Below are positions 19,916 through 27,424 of a stretch of 53,240 nucleotides of DNA, in pieces; position 1 is the stretch's first letter, and every line of letters starts with the position of its first letter. Source of the stretch: Phreatobacter sp. (GTDB lineage Bacteria; Pseudomonadota; Alphaproteobacteria; Rhizobiales; Phreatobacteraceae); NCBI GenBank assembly GCA_019749835.1, contig JAIEPJ010000009.1, forward strand, positions 1-53,240, read 5' to 3'. The position numbers were made by a program, and so were the translations under genes. The notes under the pieces are model-generated. The model did not search any database. It worked only from the letters and a program-made list of their open reading frames with translations, and was not told the origin of the DNA.

Positions 19916-21208
19916 ATGTTGAACCTCAAATCGAAAGTGCTCGGCCTCTTCGCCGGCGCCGCTATGGCAGCCGGTGTCCTCGCCGCGCCGGCCAAGGCGC
20001 AGGAGACCATCAAGATCGGTATCCTGCATTCGCTGTCGGGCACGATGGCCATCAGCGAGACCACGCTGAAGGACGTCATGCTCATGCTCATCGAGGAGCA
20101 GAACAAGCGTGGCGGCGTGCTCGGCAAGAAGCTTGAACCCGTCGTCGTCGATCCCGCCTCGAACTGGCCGCTCTTCGCCGAGAAGGCCCGCGAATTGATC
20201 GCCCAGCACAAGGTCGCCGTGACCTTCGGCTGCTGGACCTCCGTGTCCCGCAAGTCGGTCCTGCCGGTCTTCGAGGAACTGAACTCGATCCTGTTCTATC
20301 CCGTGCAGTACGAGGGCGAGGAATCCTCGCCGAACATCTTCTACACCGGCGCCGCCCCGAACCAGCAGGCGATCCCGGCCATCGACTATCTCCTCGCCGA
20401 GGGCGTGAAGCGCTTCGTGCTGGAAGGCACCGACTACGTCTATCCGCGCACCACCAACCGCATCCTCGAGGCCTATCTTCTCTCCAAGGGCATCAAGGCC
20501 GAGGACATTTCCACCAACTACACGCCCTTCGGCCACTCCGACTGGCAGACGCGCGTCGCGGCCATCAAGCGCTTCGGCTCGACCGGCGTGAAGACCGCCG
20601 TGGTCTCCACAGTAAACGGCGACGCCAACGTCCCCTTCTACAAGGAGCTCGGCAACCAGGGGGTCAAGGCGACCGACATTCCCGTCGTCGCGTTCTCGGT
20701 CGGTGAAGAGGAACTGGCCGGCATCGACACCAAGCCGCTGGTCGGCCACCTCGCCGCCTGGAACTATTTCCAGTCGGTCGACACCCCGGCCAACCGCGAC
20801 TTCATCGCCCGCTGGCGCGCCTTCAAGAAGAACGAGCGGGCCGTCACCAACGATCCGATGGAGGCCCATGTCATCGGCTTCGCCATGTGGGTGAAGGCGG
20901 TGGAAGCCGCCGGCACCACCGACGCGACCGCCGTGCGCCGCGCCATGATCGGCATCGCCGTGCCGAACCTGACCGGCGGCATCTCGACCATGATGCCGAA
21001 CCATCACATCACCAAGCCGGTGCTGATTGGCGAGATCCAGGAGAATGGCCAGATCCAGACGGTCTGGCAGACTCCCGGCACCGTCGTGGCCCAGGAATGG
21101 TCGCCGCATCTGGAAGGCTCGCGCGACCTCATCGCCGACCACCGTCCGCCGATGAACTGCGGCAACTTCAACGTCCGCACCGGACGCTGCGGCGGCGCCC
21201 AGCGCTGA
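19916..21208 (+). CDS. urtA: Urea ABC transporter substrate-binding protein
   Basis: 430-residue periplasmic binding protein of the UrtA family, the high-affinity urea receptor. Residues 1-28 form a Sec signal peptide ending AKA before QETIKIG. The ligand fold contains typical UrtA signatures: GILHSLSGTMAISE, the TFGCWTSVSRKSVLPVFEE loop and LFYPVQYEGEESS. The C-terminal half carries PNHHITKPVLIGEIQENG. ATG 19916 follows GGGAACCCTCC, a modest ribosome site. It opens the operon urtABCDE downstream of a sigma-54-like promoter and is followed by a strong stem-loop before urtB. This placement fits a product needed in excess of the membrane subunits. Confidence 0.96.
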   Translation: MLNLKSKVLGLFAGAAMAAGVLAAPAKAQETIKIGILHSLSGTMAISETTLKDVMLMLIEEQNKRGGVLGKKLEPVVVDPASNWPLFAEKARELIAQHKVAVTFGCWTSVSRKSVLPVFEELNSILFYPVQYEGEESSPNIFYTGAAPNQQAIPAIDYLLAEGVKRFVLEGTDYVYPRTTNRILEAYLLSKGIKAEDISTNYTPFGHSDWQTRVAAIKRFGSTGVKTAVVSTVNGDANVPFYKELGNQGVKATDIPVVAFSVGEEELAGIDTKPLVGHLAAWNYFQSVDTPANRDFIARWRAFKKNERAVTNDPMEAHVIGFAMWVKAVEAAGTTDATAVRRAMIGIAVPNLTGGISTMMPNHHITKPVLIGEIQENGQIQTVWQTPGTVVAQEWSPHLEGSRDLIADHRPPMNCGNFNVRTGRCGGAQR

Positions 21209-21225
21209 GCCCGGCCCGACGACAG

Positions 21226-21251
21226 GGGGCGCGCCGGCAGCGGCGCGCCCC
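21226..21251 (+). promoter_or_regulatory. Intercistronic stem-loop between urtA and urtB
   Basis: GGGGCGCGCCG (21226-21236) pairs perfectly with CGGCGCGCCCC (21241-21251) around the tetraloop GCAG. It begins 17 nt after the urtA stop and is followed by TTCTTCCCC, a weakly T-rich tail. This could act as a leaky terminator or protect urtA mRNA from 3' decay, raising UrtA over UrtBCDE. The structure is seen directly; the effect is inferred. Confidence 0.65.
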
Positions 21252-21287
21252 TTCTTCCCCTGCACTGCTTCGCAACGAGGGCCGAGC

Positions 21288-22982
21288 TTGAACGCGTCAA
21301 CACGATCCGGTCTCGATATCGGCTCCGGGACATTGCGCCCCTGCTCCCATCCTCCCGGTGCGCGGGGCCAGGGGATCGGACATGTCCGAGCCCTGTCTGC
21401 CGCCCTCGCCGCCGCCCTCGTCGCCTGTCTCCTGATCCTCGCCGGTCCCGCCCGGGCGCAGGACCATGCCGCTCTCGTCCAGCGCTTCGCCACCGAGAGC
21501 TTCAACGACATCGTCGGTGCCGTGAACGGGCTCGCCACCTCCGGCGCGCCACGCGCCGCCCCCATCATCGAGGCGCTGCGCGACGGCCGCCTTGTCTACC
21601 GCGCCAGCGACCGCGCGGTCTTCATCCGCCGCCCCGACAATTCCTTCGTCAGCGCCCTCAGCGGCGAGCCGGCAGCCGAGATCGGCACCACCCGCCCCGT
21701 GCGCCTCAACAACAATGTCCGCCGCGCCATCGACGCGGCCGTCGGCGCGCTGTCGTTGCTCCACCCCGACCCTGCCCGCCGCGCCAGCGCCGCCGAGGCG
21801 GTCTTCAAGTCGCGTGACGGCTCGGCGCTGCCCGCGCTGGAGGCGGCCATCGGCCAGGAGCGCGACCCCCGCATCAAGAAGCTGATGGAGGAGGCGCGCG
21901 CTGCCGTGGTCGTCGCCAACCCGCAGGCCGCCGAGGCCGACCGGATCGCCGCCATCGGCATCATCCAGCGCCGCGGCGACCAGGATGCCCTCGCCATGCT
22001 CGGCTCGCTGCCGGCGACGACGCCGCCGCTGGTGCGCGAGGCGGCGGAGAGCGCCGCGGTCGGCATCCGCCGCACCCTGGCGGTGTGGGAGGCTGGCCAG
22101 AACGTCTGGCACGGCATTTCCCTCGGCTCGGTCCTGCTGCTCGCCGCCATCGGCCTCGCCATCACCTTCGGGGTCATGGGCGTGATCAACATGGCCCATG
22201 GCGAGATGGTGATGATCGGCGCCTACACGACCTTCGTGGTGCAGCAGACTATCCGGGTCCTCGCCCCCGGTCTCATGGACGTCTCGCTCTTCATCGCCCT
22301 GCCCATGGCCTTCCTCGTCGCCGGTGCCATCGGCATCGCCATCGAGCGGCTCATCATTCGCCATCTCTACGGCCGGCCGCTGGAGACGCTCCTCGCCACC
22401 TGGGGCGTCAGCCTCGTGCTGCAGCAGGCGGTGCGCACCTGGTTCGGCCCCACCAACCGTGAGGTGACGACGCCGTCCTGGATGTCCGGCTCGATCGAGA
22501 TCGGCCATCTCGCCATCACCGCCAACCGGCTCGCCATCATCATCTTCGCCATCATCGTCTTCGCCACCCTGCTGCTGTTCCTGAAGCGCACGCCCTTCGG
22601 TCTGCAGACGCGGGCGGTGACCCAGAACCGGCGCATGGCGGGGGCCATGGGCATCCGCACCAACTGGGTCGACGCCTTCACTTTCGGGCTCGGTTCGGGG
22701 ATCGCCGGCCTTGCCGGCGTGGCGCTGAGCCAGATCGACAATGTCTCGCCCAATCTCGGCCAAGCCTACATCATCGACAGTTTCATGGTCGTGGTCTTCG
22801 GCGGCGTCGGCAATCTCTGGGGCACGCTGGTCGCCGCCATGACTCTCGGCATCGCCAACAAGTTCCTCGAACCCTATGCCGGCGCGGTGCTGGGCAAGAT
22901 CCTGCTGCTCGTCTTCATCATCCTGTTCATCCAGAAGCGTCCCAGGGGCCTTTTCGCCCTCAAGGGCCGGGCGGTGGAATGA
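21288..22982 (+). CDS. urtB: Urea ABC transporter permease UrtB
   Basis: 564-residue permease. As in other proteobacterial UrtB proteins, a secreted-like leader (ALVACLLILAGPARAQ) and a periplasmic domain of about 220 residues precede the LivH-like membrane core. The domain repeats helical pairs rich in Ala and Asp (GSALPALEAAIGQERDPRIK). The core starts near residue 275 with ISLGSVLLLAAIGLAITFGV and contains MGVINMAHGEMVMIGAYT, the classic LivH signature, plus GGVGNLWGTLVAAMTLG near the end. The start is probably TTG 21288, preceded by GAGGG at a 6-nt spacing; no ATG or GTG in the right place keeps the leader. The stop overlaps urtC by 4 nt. Confidence 0.94.
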   Translation: MNASTRSGLDIGSGTLRPCSHPPGARGQGIGHVRALSAALAAALVACLLILAGPARAQDHAALVQRFATESFNDIVGAVNGLATSGAPRAAPIIEALRDGRLVYRASDRAVFIRRPDNSFVSALSGEPAAEIGTTRPVRLNNNVRRAIDAAVGALSLLHPDPARRASAAEAVFKSRDGSALPALEAAIGQERDPRIKKLMEEARAAVVVANPQAAEADRIAAIGIIQRRGDQDALAMLGSLPATTPPLVREAAESAAVGIRRTLAVWEAGQNVWHGISLGSVLLLAAIGLAITFGVMGVINMAHGEMVMIGAYTTFVVQQTIRVLAPGLMDVSLFIALPMAFLVAGAIGIAIERLIIRHLYGRPLETLLATWGVSLVLQQAVRTWFGPTNREVTTPSWMSGSIEIGHLAITANRLAIIIFAIIVFATLLLFLKRTPFGLQTRAVTQNRRMAGAMGIRTNWVDAFTFGLGSGIAGLAGVALSQIDNVSPNLGQAYIIDSFMVVVFGGVGNLWGTLVAAMTLGIANKFLEPYAGAVLGKILLLVFIILFIQKRPRGLFALKGRAVE

Positions 22983-24124
22983 TGCTCACCCGGTTTCTCT
23001 TCGAAAGGATCGACCGTGGCGGCTGGGTCTTTCTGGTGCTTCTCGGCATCGCCGCCGTCCTCGTGCCGGTGCTGAACCTCGCCGTGCCGCCGGGTTCGAT
23101 GTTCCACGTGTCGAACACCGCCGTGGGGCTCTGGGGCAAGTACATGACCTATGCCCTGCTCGCCATCGCCGTCGATCTGGTCTGGGGCTATTGCGGCATC
23201 CTCTCCCTCGGCCACGGCGCCTTCTTCGCTCTCGGCGGCTATGCGATGGGCATGTATCTGATGCTGCAGATCGGCCCGCGCGGCGTCTATGCCCATCCGA
23301 CCCTGCCGGATTTCATGGTTTTCCTGAACTGGACGGAACTGCCCGTCGCCTGGTGGGGATTCTCCTCCTTCCCCTATGCCATGCTGATGGTGGCGCTGGT
23401 GCCGGGCCTCCTCGCCTTCGTCTTCGGCTGGTTCGCCTTCCGCTCCCGCGTCACCGGCGTCTATCTGTCGATCATCACCCAGGCGCTCACCTATGCGCTG
23501 ATGCTCGCCTTCTTCCGCAATGACATGGGCTTTGGCGGCAATAACGGCCTCACCGACTTCAAGGACATTCTCGGCTTCAACATCCAGAGCCAGACGACCC
23601 GGGCGGTGCTCTTCTCGCTGTCGGTCCTGGCATTGATGGCCGGCTATCTCGTCGCCCGCGCCATCGTCACCTCGAAGGCCGGCAAGATCATCATCGCCAT
23701 CCGCGACGCCGAGCCGCGCACCCGCTTCCTCGGCTACCGGGTGGAGAACTTCAAGCTCTTCGTCTGGACGGTCTCGGCGGTCATGGCCGGCATCGCCGGC
23801 GCGCTCTACGTGCCGCAGGTCGGCATCATCAATCCGAGCGAATTCTCCCCCGCCAATTCCATCGAGGCCATTGTCTGGGTGGCGGTCGGCGGCCGCGGCA
23901 CGCTGGTCGGCGCGGCGCTCGGCGCCGGCCTCGTCAACTTCGCCAAGAGCTGGTTCACCGGCGCCTTCCCGCAGGGATGGCTCTTCGCCCTCGGCGGCCT
24001 GTTCATCCTCGTCACGCTGTTCCTGCCGAAAGGCATCCTCGGCACCTTCACCGATTGGTGGAAGCGCCGCGGCGAGACCCGCAAGCCGCCAACCGCCTCG
24101 CCGGCGAGCCAGCCGGCGGAATGA
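22979..24124 (+). CDS. urtC: Urea ABC transporter permease UrtC
   Basis: 381-residue LivM-like inner-membrane permease and partner of UrtB. It has about ten hydrophobic spans, the family stretch DLVWGYCGILSLGHGAFFAL near residue 60 and GFGGNNGLTDFKDILGFN in the periplasmic loop, which is characteristic of UrtC. The cytoplasmic IIAIRDAEPRTRFLGYRVEN docks the ATPases. The start is the first of two tandem ATGs and overlaps the urtB stop (ATGATG), showing translational coupling. The C-terminal tail (RGETRKPPTASPASQPAE) is long and low complexity, as often seen in this family. Confidence 0.95.
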   Translation: MMLTRFLFERIDRGGWVFLVLLGIAAVLVPVLNLAVPPGSMFHVSNTAVGLWGKYMTYALLAIAVDLVWGYCGILSLGHGAFFALGGYAMGMYLMLQIGPRGVYAHPTLPDFMVFLNWTELPVAWWGFSSFPYAMLMVALVPGLLAFVFGWFAFRSRVTGVYLSIITQALTYALMLAFFRNDMGFGGNNGLTDFKDILGFNIQSQTTRAVLFSLSVLALMAGYLVARAIVTSKAGKIIIAIRDAEPRTRFLGYRVENFKLFVWTVSAVMAGIAGALYVPQVGIINPSEFSPANSIEAIVWVAVGGRGTLVGAALGAGLVNFAKSWFTGAFPQGWLFALGGLFILVTLFLPKGILGTFTDWWKRRGETRKPPTASPASQPAE

Positions 24125-24134
24125 GGACGGGCCC

Positions 24135-24944
24135 ATGCTGATCGACCCGATGGAAACCCAGTTGCCCGCCGATCCCGTCAAGGCGATCGAGCGACCGCAG
24201 GTGGTCACCCAGTCGCTGCTCTATCTCGACGGCGTCTCGGTGAGCTTCGATGGCTTCCGCGCCATCAACAATCTCTCGCTGATCATCGCCCCCGGCGAGA
24301 TGCGCGCCATCATAGGCCCCAACGGAGCCGGCAAGACGACGATGATGGATATCATCACCGGCAAGACCAAGCCGGATGCCGGCGACGTCATCTTCGACGG
24401 CCAGATCGACCTCACCCAGCTCGACGAGACGGCCATCGCCAATCTCGGCATCGGCCGCAAGTTCCAGAAGCCCACCGTCTTCGAGATGCACACGGTGGAG
24501 GTCAATATCGAGATGGCGGTGAAGGCCGACCGCACCGTCTTCGGCACGCTGTTCTCGCGCCAATCCGCCGCGATCGGGCGGCGCGTCGACGACATCCTCG
24601 GCATCGTCCGGCTCGGTGATCACCGCAACCGCCTCGCCGGCGACCTCTCCCACGGCCAGAAGCAGTGGCTGGAGATCGGCATGTTGCTGGCGCAGGACCC
24701 CAAGCTCCTCCTCGTCGACGAACCTGCCGCCGGCATGACCGACGTGGAGACCGGCGCGACGGCCGACCTTCTCAAGGACATCGCGCGGACCCATTCCGTC
24801 GTCGTGGTCGAGCACGACATGGGCTTCATCCGCGAACTCGGGGTGAAGGTCACCTGCCTGCACGAGGGTTCGGTCCTCGCCGAGGGCAGCCTCGACCAGG
24901 TCAGCGCCGACGAGCGGGTGATCGAGGTCTATCTGGGGCGGTGA
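24135..24944 (+). CDS. urtD: Urea ABC transporter ATPase UrtD
   Basis: 269-residue LivG-like ATPase of the urea importer. Walker A is GPNGAGKTT, the Q-loop region reads GRKFQKPTVFE, the signature is LSHGQKQWLEIGM (His in place of Gly, as is usual for UrtD), and Walker B is LLLVDEPAAGMTD. ATG 24135 is used because it follows the urtC stop by 10 nt and starts a conserved-looking leader; longer frames lie inside urtC. The next gene urtE begins 2 nt after the stop. Confidence 0.95.
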   Translation: MLIDPMETQLPADPVKAIERPQVVTQSLLYLDGVSVSFDGFRAINNLSLIIAPGEMRAIIGPNGAGKTTMMDIITGKTKPDAGDVIFDGQIDLTQLDETAIANLGIGRKFQKPTVFEMHTVEVNIEMAVKADRTVFGTLFSRQSAAIGRRVDDILGIVRLGDHRNRLAGDLSHGQKQWLEIGMLLAQDPKLLLVDEPAAGMTDVETGATADLLKDIARTHSVVVVEHDMGFIRELGVKVTCLHEGSVLAEGSLDQVSADERVIEVYLGR

Positions 24945-24946
24945 CC

Positions 24947-25642
24947 ATGCTGGAAGTGAAGAATGTCGACCTCCATTACGGCGCCGCCCAGGCGCTGCGC
25001 GACGTCTCCGTCGTGGTCGAGCCGGGCAAGGTCACCTGCGTCCTCGGCCGCAACGGCGTCGGCAAGACATCGCTGATGCGCGCCATTATCGGCCATCAGC
25101 CGATCTCCGGCGGCGAGATCCTCTGGGAGGGGCGCGACATCACCCGCATGCCACCCTTCGAGCGGGCGCGCCGCGGCATCGCCTATGTGCCGCAGGGCCG
25201 CGAGATCTTTCCGCTGCTCACCGTGAGAGAGAACCTCGAAACCGGCTTCGCGCCGCTGAAACGCGCCGACCGCACCATCCCCGACGACATCTTTTCCCTC
25301 TTCCCCGTGCTCAAGGACATGCTGGGACGCCGCGGCGGCGACCTCTCCGGCGGTCAGCAGCAGCAACTCGCCATCGGCCGCGCCCTCGTTACCCGCCCGC
25401 GCCTCATCGTCCTCGACGAGCCGACAGAGGGCATTCAGCCCTCCATCATCAAGGATATCGGCCGTGCCATCGATTATCTGCGCAGCAAGGGCGATATCGG
25501 CATCCTTCTGGTGGAGCAATATCTCGACTTCGCCGAGGAGCTCGGCAACCGGTTCTATGTGATGGAGCGCGGCCGCGTGGTGGTCCAGGGCCTCAAGGGC
25601 GAGGTCGACCGTGACGCCCTGCACCGGAGCATGGCGATCTGA
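24947..25642 (+). CDS. urtE: Urea ABC transporter ATPase UrtE
   Basis: 231-residue LivF-like ATPase, the second nucleotide-binding subunit of the urea importer. Walker A is GRNGVGKTS, the Q-loop YVPQGREIFPLLTV, the signature LSGGQQQQLAIGRAL and Walker B LIVLDEPTEGIQPS. The wording EGIQPSII is characteristic of UrtE rather than other LivF proteins. It completes a urtABCDE set in the standard order. The expected urease genes are not in the window, so urea hydrolysis must be encoded elsewhere or use urea amidolyase. Confidence 0.95.
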   Translation: MLEVKNVDLHYGAAQALRDVSVVVEPGKVTCVLGRNGVGKTSLMRAIIGHQPISGGEILWEGRDITRMPPFERARRGIAYVPQGREIFPLLTVRENLETGFAPLKRADRTIPDDIFSLFPVLKDMLGRRGGDLSGGQQQQLAIGRALVTRPRLIVLDEPTEGIQPSIIKDIGRAIDYLRSKGDIGILLVEQYLDFAEELGNRFYVMERGRVVVQGLKGEVDRDALHRSMAI

Positions 25643-25730
25643 GGACCGCAGCGTCGGCCGGTGATTAGCCCCTTTGCCGATTCAATGTCCGGCGCGCTTC
25701 GTCTATCGTGCCGCACCGGAGAGCACATGC

Positions 25731-27332
25731 ATGTCTGAAGGCCCCTTCTCGCGCGGCGTCGTCGCCGCCCCCCATGCCGCGGCGGCGGAAGCCGGGCGGC
25801 AGATCCTCGCCGAGGGCGGCAATGCCATCGAGGCGATGATCGCCGCGGCGGCCACCATCGCCGCCGTCTACCCGCACATGACCCATCTCGGCGGCGATGG
25901 CTTCTGGCTCATCCACCAGCCGAGTCGACGGGTTCACGGCATCGAGGCCTGCGGCTTCGCCGGGGAGAGGGCGACCCTCAAGTCCTATCTCGACAGGGGC
26001 CATGACGAGATTCCCACGCGCGGGCCCCTGGCGGCCCTGACCGTTCCCGGTGCCGTCGGCGGCTGGCGCCTGGCCAACGCCATGGCCAAGGCCTCGGGCG
26101 GCACCCTGCCGCGCACGGTCATGATGGAGCCGGCGATCCGCGCCGCACGCGAGGGCTACAAGGTCAGCCGGTCGCAGGCGAGCCTCACCGTCGACAAGCT
26201 CTATGAGCTGAAGGACTGCCCCGGCTTCGCCGAAACCTTCCTCGTCAGCGGCAAGCCGCCGGCCGAAGGGACGGTGATGAAGCAACCGGTCCTCGCCGAT
26301 TCGCTCGAACATCTGGCCCGGGCCGGCTTCCAGGACGCCTATCGCGGCGACGTCTCGCGCGAACTTGCCCGCGACCTCGAGGAAATGGGTTCGCCCATCA
26401 CCCGCGCCGACCTGCAGGCCTATTACGCCGTCGAGCGCACGCCGCTGACCCTCGCCCACAGCTTCGGCGACATCCACAACATGCCGCCGCCGACCCAGGG
26501 CCTCGCCTCGCTGATGATCCTCGGCATCGTCGACCAGCTGGAGGCGATGCATGGCGCAGTGCGGCCCGACACGGTCGCCTTCGTCCACCGCATCGTCGAG
26601 GCGACGAAGCGCGCCTTTCTCGTGCGCGACCGCTTCGTCACCGATTTCGACCGGCTCGATGGCGCGCCCCTCGACCACCTGCGCATTGAGGCGCTGCGGG
26701 CCGAGGCCGGCGCGGTCGCCCTCGACCGCGCGCTGCCCTGGCCGCACAGGGCCGCTCCCGGCGACACGATCTGGATGGGCGCCGCGGATTCGGAGGGCCG
26801 CGTCGTCTCCTATATCCAGTCGATCTACTGGGAATTCGGCTCGGGCTGCGTGTCTAAATCGACCGGCTTCCTGATGCAGAACCGCGGCGCGAGCTTCGTC
26901 CTCGACCCCAAGGCCCTCAACCCGCTGGAGCCGGGCCGCAGGCCATTCCACACACTCAACCCGGCCATGGCGCAACTGAAGGACGGCCGCGTCCTCGCCT
27001 ATGGCACCATGGGGGGCGAAGGCCAGCCGCAGACCCAGGCGCAGATCTTCGAGCGTCACATCCGCCACGGCCAGCCGCTGGAGGATGCTCTCGACGCGCC
27101 GCGTTGGCTGCTGGGCCGCACCTGGGGCTCGTCCGTCACCAGCCTGCGCTTCGAGAACCGCTTCGACGAGAGCCTGGTGCGCCAGCTCGGAGCCATGGGC
27201 CACCAGACCGCGATCCTCGACGAGGGCTATTCCGACACGATGGGCCATGCCGGAGGCGTCACGCTGCACAAGGACATGTCGCTGTCCGGTGCCCATGATC
27301 CGCGCGCCGACGGCGGTGCGGCCGGACTTTAG
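25731..27332 (+). CDS. Gamma-glutamyltransferase-family Ntn hydrolase, possibly oxamate amidohydrolase-like
   Basis: 533-residue Ntn hydrolase of the gamma-glutamyltranspeptidase family, made as one chain that cuts itself before a catalytic threonine. That residue is probably Thr346 in PGDTIWMGAADSEGRVVS, where GGT has a DTTHF-like motif. FGSGCVSKSTGFLMQNRG and GTMGGEGQPQTQAQIF are further family landmarks. There is no signal peptide, unlike classic periplasmic GGT. The N-terminal GGDGFWLIHQPS resembles the cytoplasmic oxamate amidohydrolase (HpxW-type) branch, as best I recall the family; this is an inference. Position directly after the urea importer fits an amide-nitrogen scavenging role. 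ATG 25731 is preferred to an upstream ATG at 25674. Confidence 0.82.
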   Translation: MSEGPFSRGVVAAPHAAAAEAGRQILAEGGNAIEAMIAAAATIAAVYPHMTHLGGDGFWLIHQPSRRVHGIEACGFAGERATLKSYLDRGHDEIPTRGPLAALTVPGAVGGWRLANAMAKASGGTLPRTVMMEPAIRAAREGYKVSRSQASLTVDKLYELKDCPGFAETFLVSGKPPAEGTVMKQPVLADSLEHLARAGFQDAYRGDVSRELARDLEEMGSPITRADLQAYYAVERTPLTLAHSFGDIHNMPPPTQGLASLMILGIVDQLEAMHGAVRPDTVAFVHRIVEATKRAFLVRDRFVTDFDRLDGAPLDHLRIEALRAEAGAVALDRALPWPHRAAPGDTIWMGAADSEGRVVSYIQSIYWEFGSGCVSKSTGFLMQNRGASFVLDPKALNPLEPGRRPFHTLNPAMAQLKDGRVLAYGTMGGEGQPQTQAQIFERHIRHGQPLEDALDAPRWLLGRTWGSSVTSLRFENRFDESLVRQLGAMGHQTAILDEGYSDTMGHAGGVTLHKDMSLSGAHDPRADGGAAGL

Positions 27333-27424
27333 GGGCATGCCGCAGGGGGGCTGCCCGCGGCGCGACCTCGCATCGCCGCACCATTGCGCGTATGGTCCGC
27401 GCTCCCGATCAGTGAAGACCCGAC

